Assembly: GCA_026388365.1 (NCBI GenBank)
Contig: JAPLJW010000337.1
Coordinates: forward strand, 1-54,148
DNA length: 54,148 nucleotides
Origin: Deltaproteobacteria bacterium
GTDB taxonomy: Bacteria > Desulfobacterota > Syntrophia > Syntrophales > UBA5619
Direction: 5' to 3'
Both the position numbers and the translations under genes were made by a program. How positions within the stretch are numbered: the first letter of the stretch is position 1; the number at the start of each line of letters is the position of its first letter. Shown here piece by piece: positions 35,685-44,430 of the stretch. The notes beneath the pieces are model-generated. The model was not told the origin of the DNA, made no database searches, and saw only the letters and a list, made by a program, of their open reading frames with translations.

Positions 35685-38017
35685 ACGAGGAGAGAAAAAA
35701 AGGAACAGGGGCAAAGACGGCGGAAGAGTTCTCGGTAGTTGGCAAGTCGAAGCCGAGAATCGACGCACGAGACAAGGTATCGGGAAAGCTCAAATACATC
35801 GGCGATATAGAATATCCTCAAATGATACATGGTGCGGTTCTGAGAAGCCCTCATCCCCATGCCCTCATCAGAAAGATCGACGTGTCAAGGGCGGAGACGC
35901 TACCCGGGGTTAAGGCTGTGGTGACCGCCAAAGACGTGCCGGGTCGAAATGGTTTTGGTGGTATTGTCCCCGACCAACCCGTGGTTTGCGGGGACAAGGT
36001 GAGGTTCGTCGGTGACGGTGTGGCCATGGTCGCAGCGGTGGACGAAAAGACCGCAATCCAAGCCCTCAAGTTGATACAGGTCGACTACGAGCTGCTGCCG
36101 GCTCTTTTCTCTCCCATCGAAGCATTGGCCAGCGGCGCTCAGAAAATCCATGACTCCGGGAATCTGATCATCACGTCCCGGGTCGAAAAAGGCGACGTGA
36201 AAGCGGCATTCGAGACTGCCGACGTGGTTCTTGAGCGGACTTACCGGGTTCCTTTTCTTGAACACGCCTACCTGGAACCAGATGTAACCATTGCAGTGCC
36301 ATCGACAGACGGCACAATGACAATATACGGATCCATGCAGGCCCCCTTTACAGTCCGGAGAAATGTAGCCCCCGTTCTAGGCATCCCCGCCAACAGGGTG
36401 AGATGCGTAGTGACCCATCTGGGCGGAGGCTTTGGAGGCAAAGACGACTCGTCCATCGATACGGCAGTGAGAGCGGCGGTCCTGGCATGGAAGACGGGAA
36501 AGCCGATACGTCTGGAATATTCCCGCGAAGAGATCATGCTTTCCACGTGCAAACGCCATCCAATGACCCTCACATGCAAGATAGGGGCAAAGAGCGACGG
36601 CACATTCGTGGCCTTTGAGGGAACGATTTACGATGAGCAAGGCGCTTATGCTGGCCTCGGTGTGACTATTCCCCCGGCATGCGGTGTCCATGTCCATGCG
36701 TGTATCATGCTTGCCGGGCCTTATGAAATTGCGAACGTCAAAGTCGAAGGACACTTGGTCTACACCAACCATCCCTATGGAGGCGCAATGAGGGGATTCG
36801 GAGCGCCCCAGGCGAACTTTGCCCATGAATCCTTGGTGGACGAACTGGCCGATCTCCTCAACATAGACCCCTACGTGCTGAGGATGAAGAACTGTTTCAA
36901 GCTGGGTTCATACACGGCAACGGGGCAGATCCTGGATCAGAGCGTGGGTTTGCAGGAAACCATGGAGGAGACGGCGAAGGCCTTTGGGTGGGCGTCAAAA
37001 AGGAAATCGACTCCCGAACGCTGGAAGGCCGGGAGTGAAGGAAAAAGGGTCGGACACGGCATGGCCATCGGCTGGTATCGGACCAGCATCGGTTCAGCGA
37101 GCGACGGCTGCGGTGCCAACGTGCATCTCCTCGAGGACGGGTCAGTCATTATCTATCAAGGACTTGTGGAAATGGGACAGGGGGTGCACACTGGCATTGC
37201 CCAAATCGCCGCCGAGGCCCTCGGCGTGGCGCTTGAAGATGTCCGCGTGGTGGCGCCGGACACCGACAGTGCGCCGGAATCGGGGCCGACAGTGGGTTCC
37301 AGGTCCCTGACCCTCGGGGGGAACGCCATTCTACTTGCAATCAAACAGATCAAGGAACCCTTGATGCAATCCGCATCCGAATTGCTCGAGACGCCGGTGG
37401 AACGTCTGGTCGCCAAGGATCGTTTCATCTTTGACGGGGAAAAGCCCGAAGTCAGGCTAGAAATCAAAGAGGCGGCTCGTCGGTGTATGGCCATGGGCAG
37501 GAGGATGATGGGACAGGGGTGGTGGACTCCACCCCAGGCGACCCTAGATCCGAAAACCGGGCAGGGGAGTCCTTATTTTGTCTACACCTATGCCACCCAG
37601 ATGGCTGAAGTCGAGGTCGACATGAGAACCGGTGAAGTGACGTTGAAGAAGATCGCTTCCGCATTCGACATCGGCAAGGCGATCAATCCCATGCTCCTGG
37701 AGGGGCAGATCTACGGAGGAATCGGCATGGGTGTCGGTTATGCGCTCATGGAAAAAGTTATTCTTGACAAGGGTGTGATCCAGAACTTGGGCTTCAGGGA
37801 TTATCTCATTCCGACGTCCCTCGACGTACCCGAAATGACCACCGCCATTATTGAGCAGCATAACATTCACGGGCCATTCGGGGCGAAGGGGGTAGGCGAG
37901 ATGCCGAACATTCCAACCCCAGCCGCGATCAACAACGCGATCGCCAACGCGATCGGAACGCGTCTCTATGAGTTGCCCATAGATTCCGAGACGGTCTGGA
38001 AAGCGATCCGAGGTTAA
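35681..38017 (+). CDS. Molybdenum hydroxylase large subunit (CoxL/XdhA family)
   Basis: 778 residues, normal length for the molybdopterin subunit. Motifs: THLGGGFGGKDD, GGAMRGFGAPQANFAHE, VEMGQGVHTGIAQIAAEALG, and the catalytic glutamate E740 in GAKGVGEMPNIPTPAAINNAI. The CO-dehydrogenase-specific cysteine loop is not seen, so it is a hydroxylase of the xanthine-dehydrogenase/nicotinate type. It would insert a water-derived hydroxyl next to a ring nitrogen or oxidise an aldehyde. The substrate cannot be read. No accessory Mo-insertion gene is nearby. It is followed by a strong terminator. Confidence 0.93.
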   Translation: MNEERKKGTGAKTAEEFSVVGKSKPRIDARDKVSGKLKYIGDIEYPQMIHGAVLRSPHPHALIRKIDVSRAETLPGVKAVVTAKDVPGRNGFGGIVPDQPVVCGDKVRFVGDGVAMVAAVDEKTAIQALKLIQVDYELLPALFSPIEALASGAQKIHDSGNLIITSRVEKGDVKAAFETADVVLERTYRVPFLEHAYLEPDVTIAVPSTDGTMTIYGSMQAPFTVRRNVAPVLGIPANRVRCVVTHLGGGFGGKDDSSIDTAVRAAVLAWKTGKPIRLEYSREEIMLSTCKRHPMTLTCKIGAKSDGTFVAFEGTIYDEQGAYAGLGVTIPPACGVHVHACIMLAGPYEIANVKVEGHLVYTNHPYGGAMRGFGAPQANFAHESLVDELADLLNIDPYVLRMKNCFKLGSYTATGQILDQSVGLQETMEETAKAFGWASKRKSTPERWKAGSEGKRVGHGMAIGWYRTSIGSASDGCGANVHLLEDGSVIIYQGLVEMGQGVHTGIAQIAAEALGVALEDVRVVAPDTDSAPESGPTVGSRSLTLGGNAILLAIKQIKEPLMQSASELLETPVERLVAKDRFIFDGEKPEVRLEIKEAARRCMAMGRRMMGQGWWTPPQATLDPKTGQGSPYFVYTYATQMAEVEVDMRTGEVTLKKIASAFDIGKAINPMLLEGQIYGGIGMGVGYALMEKVILDKGVIQNLGFRDYLIPTSLDVPEMTTAIIEQHNIHGPFGAKGVGEMPNIPTPAAINNAIANAIGTRLYELPIDSETVWKAIRG

Positions 38018-38058
38018 AAGACTTCCTCCCCACTACCGAGAGGGACATATCTTACATG

Positions 38059-38094
38059 GTGTTCCTGGTCATTTCTGCCAGGAACACGTTTTTT
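38059..38094 (+). terminator. Rho-independent terminator of the molybdenum hydroxylase operon
   Basis: GTGTTCCTGG and CCAGGAACAC form a perfect 10-bp stem with a 9-base loop, followed by GTTTTTT. It lies 41 bases after the large-subunit stop. The rest of the 330-base gap holds A+T-rich sequence and an IS4-type fragment. Confidence 0.93.
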
Positions 38095-38254
38095 CCGATC
38101 CGAACTTTCGGCGGATGAGGGAAGAATATGGCCTCATGCCTATCCGTAAATAACATTGGTCCTTTTAACGAATAATTAAGCCTATTTTTTCTTTTTATCG
38201 ACTTGAAATTTTTTCTGGCTTAACACCACTCCAAAACCATTAGAGGGGTGGCTC

Positions 38255-38320
38255 ATGTATGCTGGAAAGACCGTATTCTCACAAGTCATGGACTATCTGC
38301 CGATGCATGAATTTTCTTAG
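38255..38320 (+). pseudogene. N-terminal fragment of an IS4-family transposase
   Basis: A 21-codon frame begins MYAGKTVFSQVMDYLP and continues MHEFS before a stop. This is the typical opening of IS4-family transposases with the DUF4372 domain (pattern M..GKTVF.Q.MD.LP.HEF). Nothing of the catalytic domain remains. Confidence 0.7.
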
Positions 38321-38347
38321 CATAAATAGAAATGCAAGGGGGGCTTA

Positions 38348-39613
38348 ATGCAAGGAGGGAGGAAACAGTTTTTCTATGGGTATGTTGTGGTCTTTGGCGC
38401 ATGGCTTGCCATGTTTGTTTCTGCAGGAGCACAGTTTAGTTTCTGCATATTTCAGCCATATCTCTTAAAAGAATTTGGATGGTCCCGGGGTTCACTTTCT
38501 CTTGGTTTTACTTTAAACTTAATTATTGCACCAATATCAGGGTTATTTGGCGGGTATCTCGTGGATCGCATAGGACCACGGCTCACAGTGATTATCGGGG
38601 CTCTGATTGGTAGTCTTGGAATGGTTCTGCTAAGCACCATAAGCCAGATCTGGCATTTCATTGTTCTCTACGGCATCATTTTCCCTGCAGGGTACAGCCT
38701 CTCGTACATGATCGCGACGGTACCCACGGTGAGGAGATGGTTTATGAGAAAAGCAGCGCTCATGGTGGCAATTGCAATGACAGGTTCTGGTCTTGGCGTC
38801 GTGATCCTCACCCCAATTGCCCAGCACATCATCACAGCATCAACATGGCAGATTGGCTATATAGCCTTTAGCATATTACTTGCTATAGGAGGCATTGGGG
38901 GCGGTCTGCTCTTGCGAAAAGATCCTGAATCATGCGGAACATGCCCTGATGGAAAAGAACCTACGGATGAAGAAATCAGAGTACGGCCTGATTTCATAGT
39001 ACGAGATGCAGACTGGCCAACAAATGAGGCTATTAAAACAAGTGCTTTTTGGCTCCTAGTAATTGTTCAGGGTGGATATTCAATGGCTGTGCTCGGATTT
39101 CTCGGGCATATGGTAACTTGGGTACATCTCGACCTGGGTGTTTCAATGAACAGTTCTGTGACCATCTTCAGCTTTGGTTTTGTGCTCTCTGCAGTACTGG
39201 GCCGTCTGTTTTCAGGAATGGTATCTGACTGGTACATGCAAAGATTCCGGTGGTCACGCAAGATCGTTCTTTATGTCAATGTGCTTGGGGTAACCTTGGG
39301 ATGTTTCATGGCTGTGTATGTCTCTGGCATACTAAGCGTTATCGTTGTTGCCATACTCTTAGGTTTTTCCTATGGTGTAGGTCTTTCCATTTATCCTGTA
39401 TATTTGGGAGATTTATTTGGTGTGATAAATCTGCCCGTACTCTTTGGGGTGATCGGTCTTTTTACCTCTTTCGCCGCTGCAATCGGGCCTGCGTTATATG
39501 GATTTAGCTATGACATTACTGGCAGTTATCATGCTGCTTTTATTATAAATGGAATCATCTGTCTTTGTACTGTGTTTGCCCTGTATTTCATACGCACGCC
39601 TCAAAAAAAATGA
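38348..39613 (+). CDS. MFS transporter, oxalate/formate-antiporter-like
   Basis: 421 residues with about 12 membrane segments and a cytoplasmic loop in the middle (KDPESCGTCPDG to NEAIKTS). The N-terminal GYVVVFGAWLAMFVSAGAQFSFCIFQPYLLKEFGW and loop GGYLVDRIGPRL are characteristic of the OFA/monocarboxylate branch. It would carry a carboxylate across the inner membrane; the direction and substrate are unknown. The start follows AAGGGGGGC closely. It lies just after the IS4 fragment and before IS3 debris. Confidence 0.88.
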   Translation: MQGGRKQFFYGYVVVFGAWLAMFVSAGAQFSFCIFQPYLLKEFGWSRGSLSLGFTLNLIIAPISGLFGGYLVDRIGPRLTVIIGALIGSLGMVLLSTISQIWHFIVLYGIIFPAGYSLSYMIATVPTVRRWFMRKAALMVAIAMTGSGLGVVILTPIAQHIITASTWQIGYIAFSILLAIGGIGGGLLLRKDPESCGTCPDGKEPTDEEIRVRPDFIVRDADWPTNEAIKTSAFWLLVIVQGGYSMAVLGFLGHMVTWVHLDLGVSMNSSVTIFSFGFVLSAVLGRLFSGMVSDWYMQRFRWSRKIVLYVNVLGVTLGCFMAVYVSGILSVIVVAILLGFSYGVGLSIYPVYLGDLFGVINLPVLFGVIGLFTSFAAAIGPALYGFSYDITGSYHAAFIINGIICLCTVFALYFIRTPQKK

Positions 39614-39639
39614 ACCCCCCATGGGGGGAGTATGGGGAC

Positions 39640-40503
39640 ACCCGGGCGCCGTTTTACGGCTCACGGAAAATAACCGAACAATTCAGACGGGACGAACACA
39701 TGGCCAACCGAAATCATGTTCAGCGGATGATGAGGGGAATGGGTTTGCAGGCCATCTATCAGAAGCCCTGCTTAAGCGAGCCGCATCCGGGGCACAAGAT
39801 TTATCCTTGCCTGCTCAGGAACGTCGTCATTGATCGGAAGGATCAGGTTTAGGCTGCCGACATCACTTATATTCCTCTTGATAGAGGGTTCATGTATCTG
39901 GTGGTGATCATAGACTGGTGGAGCCGCTATGTCCTTGCCTGGAAGACATCCATAACGATGGATACGACATTTTGTCTGGAGGCGCTGGAAATGGGCCTTG
40001 AGTTCGGAAAACCGGAAATATTCAATAGCGACCAAGGGTCCAAGTTTACCAGCAATGCCTTCACCACAATGGTCAAGGATAACGTGATTGATATCATCAT
40101 GGATTGCCGAGGACGATGTATGGACAACATATTTTCGAAGCGCTTGTGGCGATCCCTGAAATATGAGAATGTGTATCTCATGTATCATGAGACAATATCT
40201 GAGGGAAGAGAGGGAATCAATTCCTATTTCGGTTTCTACAACGACCTCACCAGGCGCTGCAATATCGAACGCCGGCAGAAGTCTATTTTTTTAAGAGCGA
40301 GATGAGGGACTGAATGGTTTCTGACCGGGTTACCCACAGCCAAGTTTTCCCCGCCCGCCATGCTCCGCGAAAGGGCCGCGGGCGGGCGAACTTGGCTATG
40401 GATAACCCTCCACTCACGAGGAAGGGGCACATAAATAAAAATAAAAAACCGCCCCAAAGTGTAACTTAACTTTTCGAAAAACTATCTTGACAACTGGGTC
40501 CAC
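39640..40503 (+). mobile_element. Decayed IS3-family element with dead transposase (orfB remnant)
   Basis: The transposase begins within PFYGSRKITEQFRRDEH and continues through NRNHVQRMMRGMGLQAIYQKP to an amber stop at 39850-39852, exactly where IS3 enzymes have the Trp of WAADITYIP. After it the same frame runs to 40305 (AADITYIPLDRGFMYLVVII, NSDQGSKFTS, NIFSKRLWRSLKYE). The catalytic glutamate of the usual V-E-RLWR motif is lysine here, so the DDE triad is broken as well. The 5' end is missing. Downstream sequence ends in a typical IS right end (TTGACAACTGGGTCCACC), and no matching left end is visible. Confidence 0.88.
40327..40408. repeat. Long imperfect inverted repeat in the IS3 3' region
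   Basis: GGGTTACCCACAGCCAAGTT pairs with AACTTGGCTATGGATAACCC, and an inner GCCCGCC/GGCGGGC pair continues the stem, giving arms of about 30 bp. It lies between the transposase stop and the presumed right end, and probably belongs to the element. Confidence 0.75.
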
Positions 40504-40505
40504 CT

Positions 40506-40712
40506 TAATTTATTGTCCGGACATACACGGGGCTGGAAAAGAACTTTACCGTCCAGAATTTTTGGGCTCGTAGTCACTTCGTATCCACAGTCGGAACAGA
40601 TGAGGAAACCATCCGAGAATATATCAGGCGATAGGAGAAAGAAGACCGTCGCCTCGGTCAACTCTATCAACTGAGCATGTTTGGAGAAGAACCAACCTCA
40701 GGTGGTCAATAA
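40506..40712 (+). pseudogene. IS200/IS605-family transposase (TnpA) C-terminal remnant
   Basis: The frame reads IFWARSHFVSTVGTDEETI and REYIRR, then an in-frame TAG, then EKEDRRLGQLYQLSMFGEEP, ending SGGQ and a stop. WAR-x-FVSTVG-DEE-IR-YI is the characteristic C-terminal end of the Y1 transposase of IS200/IS605 elements. The N-terminal HUH domain is absent. A right-end palindrome follows immediately. Confidence 0.8.
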
Positions 40713-40766
40713 ACAAACCGCTTTGCGCAGTTCACAAATTCATACCTCCGGCTCTGTCGGAGGTCA
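40698..40766 (+). repeat. IS200/IS605-type right-end module, copy 1
   Basis: GGTGGTCAATAAACAAACCG, then GTTCACAAATTCATACC and the hairpin CCTCCGGCTCTGTCGGAGG (40745-40763). The same order recurs at 43875-43939. Subterminal hairpins are the recognition sites of IS200/IS605 transposases, and here the hairpin lies just after the tnpA remnant. Confidence 0.75.
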
Positions 40767-40845
40767 GGTGGTTCGAATTCCCTATCACACTTCCTTCCCC
40801 ATATGCGGAGAGGGGGGAAAGGGAAGGGACCGGAGGGCAATCGGA

Positions 40846-42477
40846 ATGGAAAACGTACAAGGAGCAGATCTCGTATTAATCAATGGCAAAATAATCACCA
40901 TGCAAAAAAGCAATAAGATTACCGAAGCAGTTGCGGTAAAGGGTGATAAAATTGTTGCTGTCGGAAGTACTCATCAGATAAAAGACTGGATTGGTCCAGG
41001 AACAGTTGTTCTGGATATCAAGGGAAAAGCCGTTGTCCCGGGTTTCATAGAAAGCCACTGCCATCCATCCATAGGAGGACCTGGATTAGTCTTTGAACTG
41101 ATCGTACAGGATGCAAAATCTATTGATGACATCATTGAGATGATCAGTAAAAGGGTTCAGGGGATGCCGAAAGGGAGATGGATCATTGCAAGAAGATACG
41201 ATGATCAACGATTGAAAGAAAGAAGGCACCCCACAAAATGGGATCTGGACAGGGCCTCTACCGACCACCCTATCTTTCTTAGACGTGCAGACTATGGGTT
41301 GTCTGTCGCAAACAGCCTGGCTTTAAAATTGGCGGGAGTCACCGACCAAACTCCAGATCCAAAAGGGGGGAAATTTGATCGGGATCCGCAATCGGGTCAG
41401 TTAAACGGGGTGATGCGGCTTGAGGCACAAACCATTGTTAAAAAAATGATGCCTTCCTATAGCATACAGGAGATCAAAGAGGGGATTCTCGAGGCATGCC
41501 GAGAGTTTGCCCGGTTCGGCATCACCTCCTTTACGGATACTATTGTAACCCATGGCAGTCTGGTTGCTTATCAGGAGCTGGTTGAAGAAGGCGCATTGTT
41601 CCTGCGGGCGGGGGTTTTGATCCCGTGGCTTCCGATGCTGGAGCATCCTGGGTATGGTACTGAATTAAAAACGCTTGGGATCAGGACGGGATTTGGAAAT
41701 GAACGACTGAGAATCATCGGAGCAAAGTTCTCCGCCGATGGGAATATGAGCACCTGGACTTCTGCCTTATATGAGCCCTATTCCAATGAACCCGGAAATT
41801 ACGGCATCATAAAGGGATCTAAAGAAGAACTGACAGCAGGCATTGTTGAGGCCCATATCGCGGGACTACGGCCATGCGTCCACGCGATTGGAGACCGGGC
41901 CATTGATATGGTTCTGGACGCCTTCGAAGCCGCATCAAAGATCAAACCCGTGGAGGATGCCCGTTTTCGCATCGAGAAATGCACGATCCCCACTCCAGAG
42001 GCAATAGAACGAATTAAACATCTGGGCGTCATCCCCTCTTCATTAACGGGTTTCCTATACGAACTTGGCCCCACCCATTTATTGGCCATCGGCCAGGAAC
42101 GAATAAAGCGTTATTTCCCTCATAAAACATACTTGGAAAAGGGTATTCTTTCTACATCAGGCTCGGACTGGTCAGTCACCTCCGCAAATGTTGCTCAACA
42201 AATCTATGGGATCGTGACAAGAAAAACACACTCCGGCGAAATTTTGGGAGGGGAGCAGGCCATTTCCGTCATGGAAGCTTTGAGTTTGTATACAATGAAT
42301 GCAGCCTACTCCTCTTTCGAGGAGAGCATTAAGGGCTCGATCGAAACGGGCAAGTTGGCTGATATGGCCGTATTAGACCGTGATATCCTCACCATACCAG
42401 AAGAGCAACTCAAAGATTTTAAAGTCGAAACCACGGTCGTAGGTGGAAAAATTGTTTATCAGAAGGAGAAAGGTTAA
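40846..42477 (+). CDS. YtcJ/NfdA-like amidohydrolase, second copy, with His-to-Lys change in the metal site
   Basis: 543 residues from the ATG at 40846, preceded by GGAGGG. The frame extends upstream to 40681, but that part is the IS200/IS605 end. It is collinear without gaps with the copy at 47507 over the compared region (through about residue 380). H71 and H73 (ESHCH), K294 (GAKFSADG), H346 (HAIGD) and GSDW are present. But the beta-6 histidine is K378 (FRIEKCTIP, where the paralogs have RIEHC). The family hydrolyses amide bonds with one or two metals; a lysine here should weaken metal binding or change chemistry. It lies directly upstream of the second ABC binding protein. Confidence 0.88.
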   Translation: MENVQGADLVLINGKIITMQKSNKITEAVAVKGDKIVAVGSTHQIKDWIGPGTVVLDIKGKAVVPGFIESHCHPSIGGPGLVFELIVQDAKSIDDIIEMISKRVQGMPKGRWIIARRYDDQRLKERRHPTKWDLDRASTDHPIFLRRADYGLSVANSLALKLAGVTDQTPDPKGGKFDRDPQSGQLNGVMRLEAQTIVKKMMPSYSIQEIKEGILEACREFARFGITSFTDTIVTHGSLVAYQELVEEGALFLRAGVLIPWLPMLEHPGYGTELKTLGIRTGFGNERLRIIGAKFSADGNMSTWTSALYEPYSNEPGNYGIIKGSKEELTAGIVEAHIAGLRPCVHAIGDRAIDMVLDAFEAASKIKPVEDARFRIEKCTIPTPEAIERIKHLGVIPSSLTGFLYELGPTHLLAIGQERIKRYFPHKTYLEKGILSTSGSDWSVTSANVAQQIYGIVTRKTHSGEILGGEQAISVMEALSLYTMNAAYSSFEESIKGSIETGKLADMAVLDRDILTIPEEQLKDFKVETTVVGGKIVYQKEKG

Positions 42478-42515
42478 GGGATTCCATTTCGTAAAAATAA
42501 AAGGAGGAGAAAAGA

Positions 42516-43601
42516 ATGAAAAAGCTTTTTCTATTCGTGGGTATCTTTATTTTGACAGGCTTCCTCTGTATGGCCTCCAACGTTCAGGCTGAGCAGCAGG
42601 TTACCGTTGCGGACTATGGTGGAGCCTGGGGTGACGTCCTCCGAAAAGTCTTTTATGAACCTTTCACAAAAGAGACGGGTATTAAAGTCTATCAGCAAAC
42701 CCCTCCACTGATGTCAAAACTTAAGGCCATGGTAGAGACCGGCAATGTGGAATGGGACCTCTATGAAGGCGGGGACTCTGAAAGGATTCCTATGGAACAA
42801 CAGGGGTTTTTGGAAAAATACGATTATTCATATATAGATAAAGAGACATTATCTGGATTTGAGGAATACCAAAAGAAGCCTTATGGAATCTATTTTATGG
42901 GATATTCAACAGCCATTGCTTACTCCAAGGATGCCTTCCCGAAAGGGGGTCCGAAGACGTGGGCGGATGTTTGGGATGTAAAAAGGTTTCCGGGTATGAG
43001 ATGCCTTCATTCAGGTGGAGGAGGATGGGGAATGATCGAAGAGGCCATGTTGATTGAAGGACGTCCCTTAAATAAACTTTATCCCCTCTCTAGGTCCGAT
43101 TGGGAAAGGGCTTTTAAGAAATTTGAAGAAATCAATCCCTATGTTCTGAAATGGTGGAGAGCGGGCGAAGAACCCGGCCGTATGCTTAGGGACAAAGAAG
43201 TAACGGTTGTCAATTCATACAGTGGCCGCATTGACAATCTCATTGCCCAGGGAGCGAATCTCGCGATCGAATATAATCAGGGAAACCTTATCTTTGAGAT
43301 GTTCCTAATTCCAAAAGGGACCAAAAATTATGATGCAGCAATGAAACTGATCGCCTTTATTCTGCGCGCCGATCGGCAGGCAGCCATGAGCAACATGTAT
43401 CCCAATGGTGCAACCAACAAGCATGCTTATAAACATCTCTCTCCTCAAAAGGCTAAGGGATTACCCACATCGCCGGAAAACATGAAGATTCAATTTGTAC
43501 GGGATAACGATTACTGGGGGGCTATCGACGCCAAAACAGGTAAATCAAACCAGGAACTTTCAAAAGAGATGTGGGCAGAATGGGCCCTCAAGCAGAAATA
43601 G
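42516..43601 (+). CDS. ABC transporter solute-binding protein, polyamine type, Sec-exported
   Basis: 361 residues with a Sec signal peptide (MKKLFLFVGIFILTGF, cleavage likely after NVQA at 25). The mature protein parallels the one at 23226: GGAWGDVLRKVFYEPFTKETGIKVY, KLKAMVETGNVEWDLYEGG, ADVWDVKRFPGMRCLHSGGGGWG and NPYVLKWWRAGEEPGRMLRDKEVTVVNSYSG. The ligand is not predictable; the family binds polyamines, opines and related amines. AGGAGG precedes the ATG. A terminator follows 43 bases after the stop. Confidence 0.93.
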   Translation: MKKLFLFVGIFILTGFLCMASNVQAEQQVTVADYGGAWGDVLRKVFYEPFTKETGIKVYQQTPPLMSKLKAMVETGNVEWDLYEGGDSERIPMEQQGFLEKYDYSYIDKETLSGFEEYQKKPYGIYFMGYSTAIAYSKDAFPKGGPKTWADVWDVKRFPGMRCLHSGGGGWGMIEEAMLIEGRPLNKLYPLSRSDWERAFKKFEEINPYVLKWWRAGEEPGRMLRDKEVTVVNSYSGRIDNLIAQGANLAIEYNQGNLIFEMFLIPKGTKNYDAAMKLIAFILRADRQAAMSNMYPNGATNKHAYKHLSPQKAKGLPTSPENMKIQFVRDNDYWGAIDAKTGKSNQELSKEMWAEWALKQK

Positions 43602-43644
43602 GAATGTGAAATTAAGCGAGACTGGAAATCGAATAAAGTCAAGC

Positions 43645-43687
43645 ATGAGGTATCTGAAAAGATAGTTTTCTCAGATACCTCATTTTG
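43645..43687 (+). terminator. Terminator after the second binding-protein gene
   Basis: ATGAGGTATCTGA and TCAGATACCTCAT form a perfect 13-bp stem with a 13-base loop, followed by TTTT. It would separate most binding-protein transcripts from the ATPase and permease genes. Confidence 0.88.
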
Positions 43688-43729
43688 ATATAAGATTTTC
43701 AACGTCGTCACACGGTGCCGATTGTCAAT

Positions 43730-43940
43730 AAATAAATTCTCCTGAGTAATCCCCCGGCTCTGCCGGGGGATTATGGAGTTTGACAATTCCGGGAATATAA
43801 GAAAGCCTCCCGACTGTGAACCGCTCAAAGACAGGACGGGAGGCAATTTTTGGAAGATGTAAAGAACCACTTTGTGGTGGTCAATAAAAACCGCTTTGAG
43901 CCGTTCACAAGTTCATACCTCCGGCTTTGCCGGACGTCAG
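43730..43940 (+). mobile_element. Minimal IS200/IS605-derived element (left and right ends, tnpA mostly lost)
   Basis: Left end: TAATCCCCCGGC/GCCGGGGGATTA hairpin (43747-43773) with a tail containing GAGTTTGACAATTCCGGGAATA, matching the element at 24441. Right end: GGTGGTCAATAA to the CCGGC-TTT-GCCGG hairpin (43921-43933), matching 40698-40766. Only about 70 bases separate the two ends, including a further stem GCCTCCCG/CGGGAGGC (43805-43844) followed by A2T5. The CGGTGGTCAATAA just before the right end corresponds to the last codons of tnpA. This looks like a non-autonomous, palindrome-bounded derivative that inserted into the transposase gene that follows. Confidence 0.65.
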
Positions 43941-44340
43941 GAGATTGCGGAACGTATCGTCAGCGATTACGCCTGCAGGTGGAGGGTGGAGAATGTCATC
44001 TCCGAGGCGGTCAAGTTTTTCAATCTCAATGCACTGTCTCCCCCCATTCTGGTGAAGGTGAACTTCGACGTCCTGATGACCATGATCGCCGAGACCCTCT
44101 ACAGCATGTTGGCCCAGAAGCTCCGAGGATTTGAACAGTGTGACGCCCAGAAGATCTATCGCCATTTTATCCGGAGTAATACCGACGTGGCTATCACATC
44201 CGGCGAGGTATAGGTGACTTACCCCCTCAAGGCGCATAACCCGATCCTCAGAGACGTTCCTTGTCAGCGAATGACTCAGACCATCTCCTGGCTCGGCGGC
44301 GTCAAAATAAACATGAAGTTCCCAATGACGGAGGCATCAA
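43941..44340 (+). pseudogene. C-terminal remnant of a DDE transposase
   Basis: The frame reads QEIAERIVSDYACRWRVENV, then EAVKFFNLNALSPPILVKVN, VLMTMIAETLYSMLAQKL and so on. It has a TAG stop at 44211-44213 and continues in frame as YPLKAHNPILRDVPCQ and WLGGVKINMKF. The pattern Y..RW.VE......VKFF...AL is that of the C-terminal end of IS4/IS1634-like transposases. No catalytic domain is present. Between its end and the ATPase start, nothing else is seen. Confidence 0.75.
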
Positions 44341-44430
44341 AATCCTATCCCCAAAGGACGGTTATAGCGCCGCAAAAGTCTGTGTTAATCCATAGTGGCT
44401 ATCTCGGATGATTTCTTTAGGAGGCAAATT

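Noticed and set aside
39615..39628. CCCCCCATGGGGGG palindrome just after the MFS stop, considered as a terminator.
   Set aside because: No loop of useful size and no T-run; more likely part of the mobile-element debris.
40482..40670. Minus-strand frame with CSDCGYEV that looks like a zinc ribbon.
   Set aside because: The plus strand of the same region encodes a clear IS200/IS605 TnpA tail, which explains the sequence.
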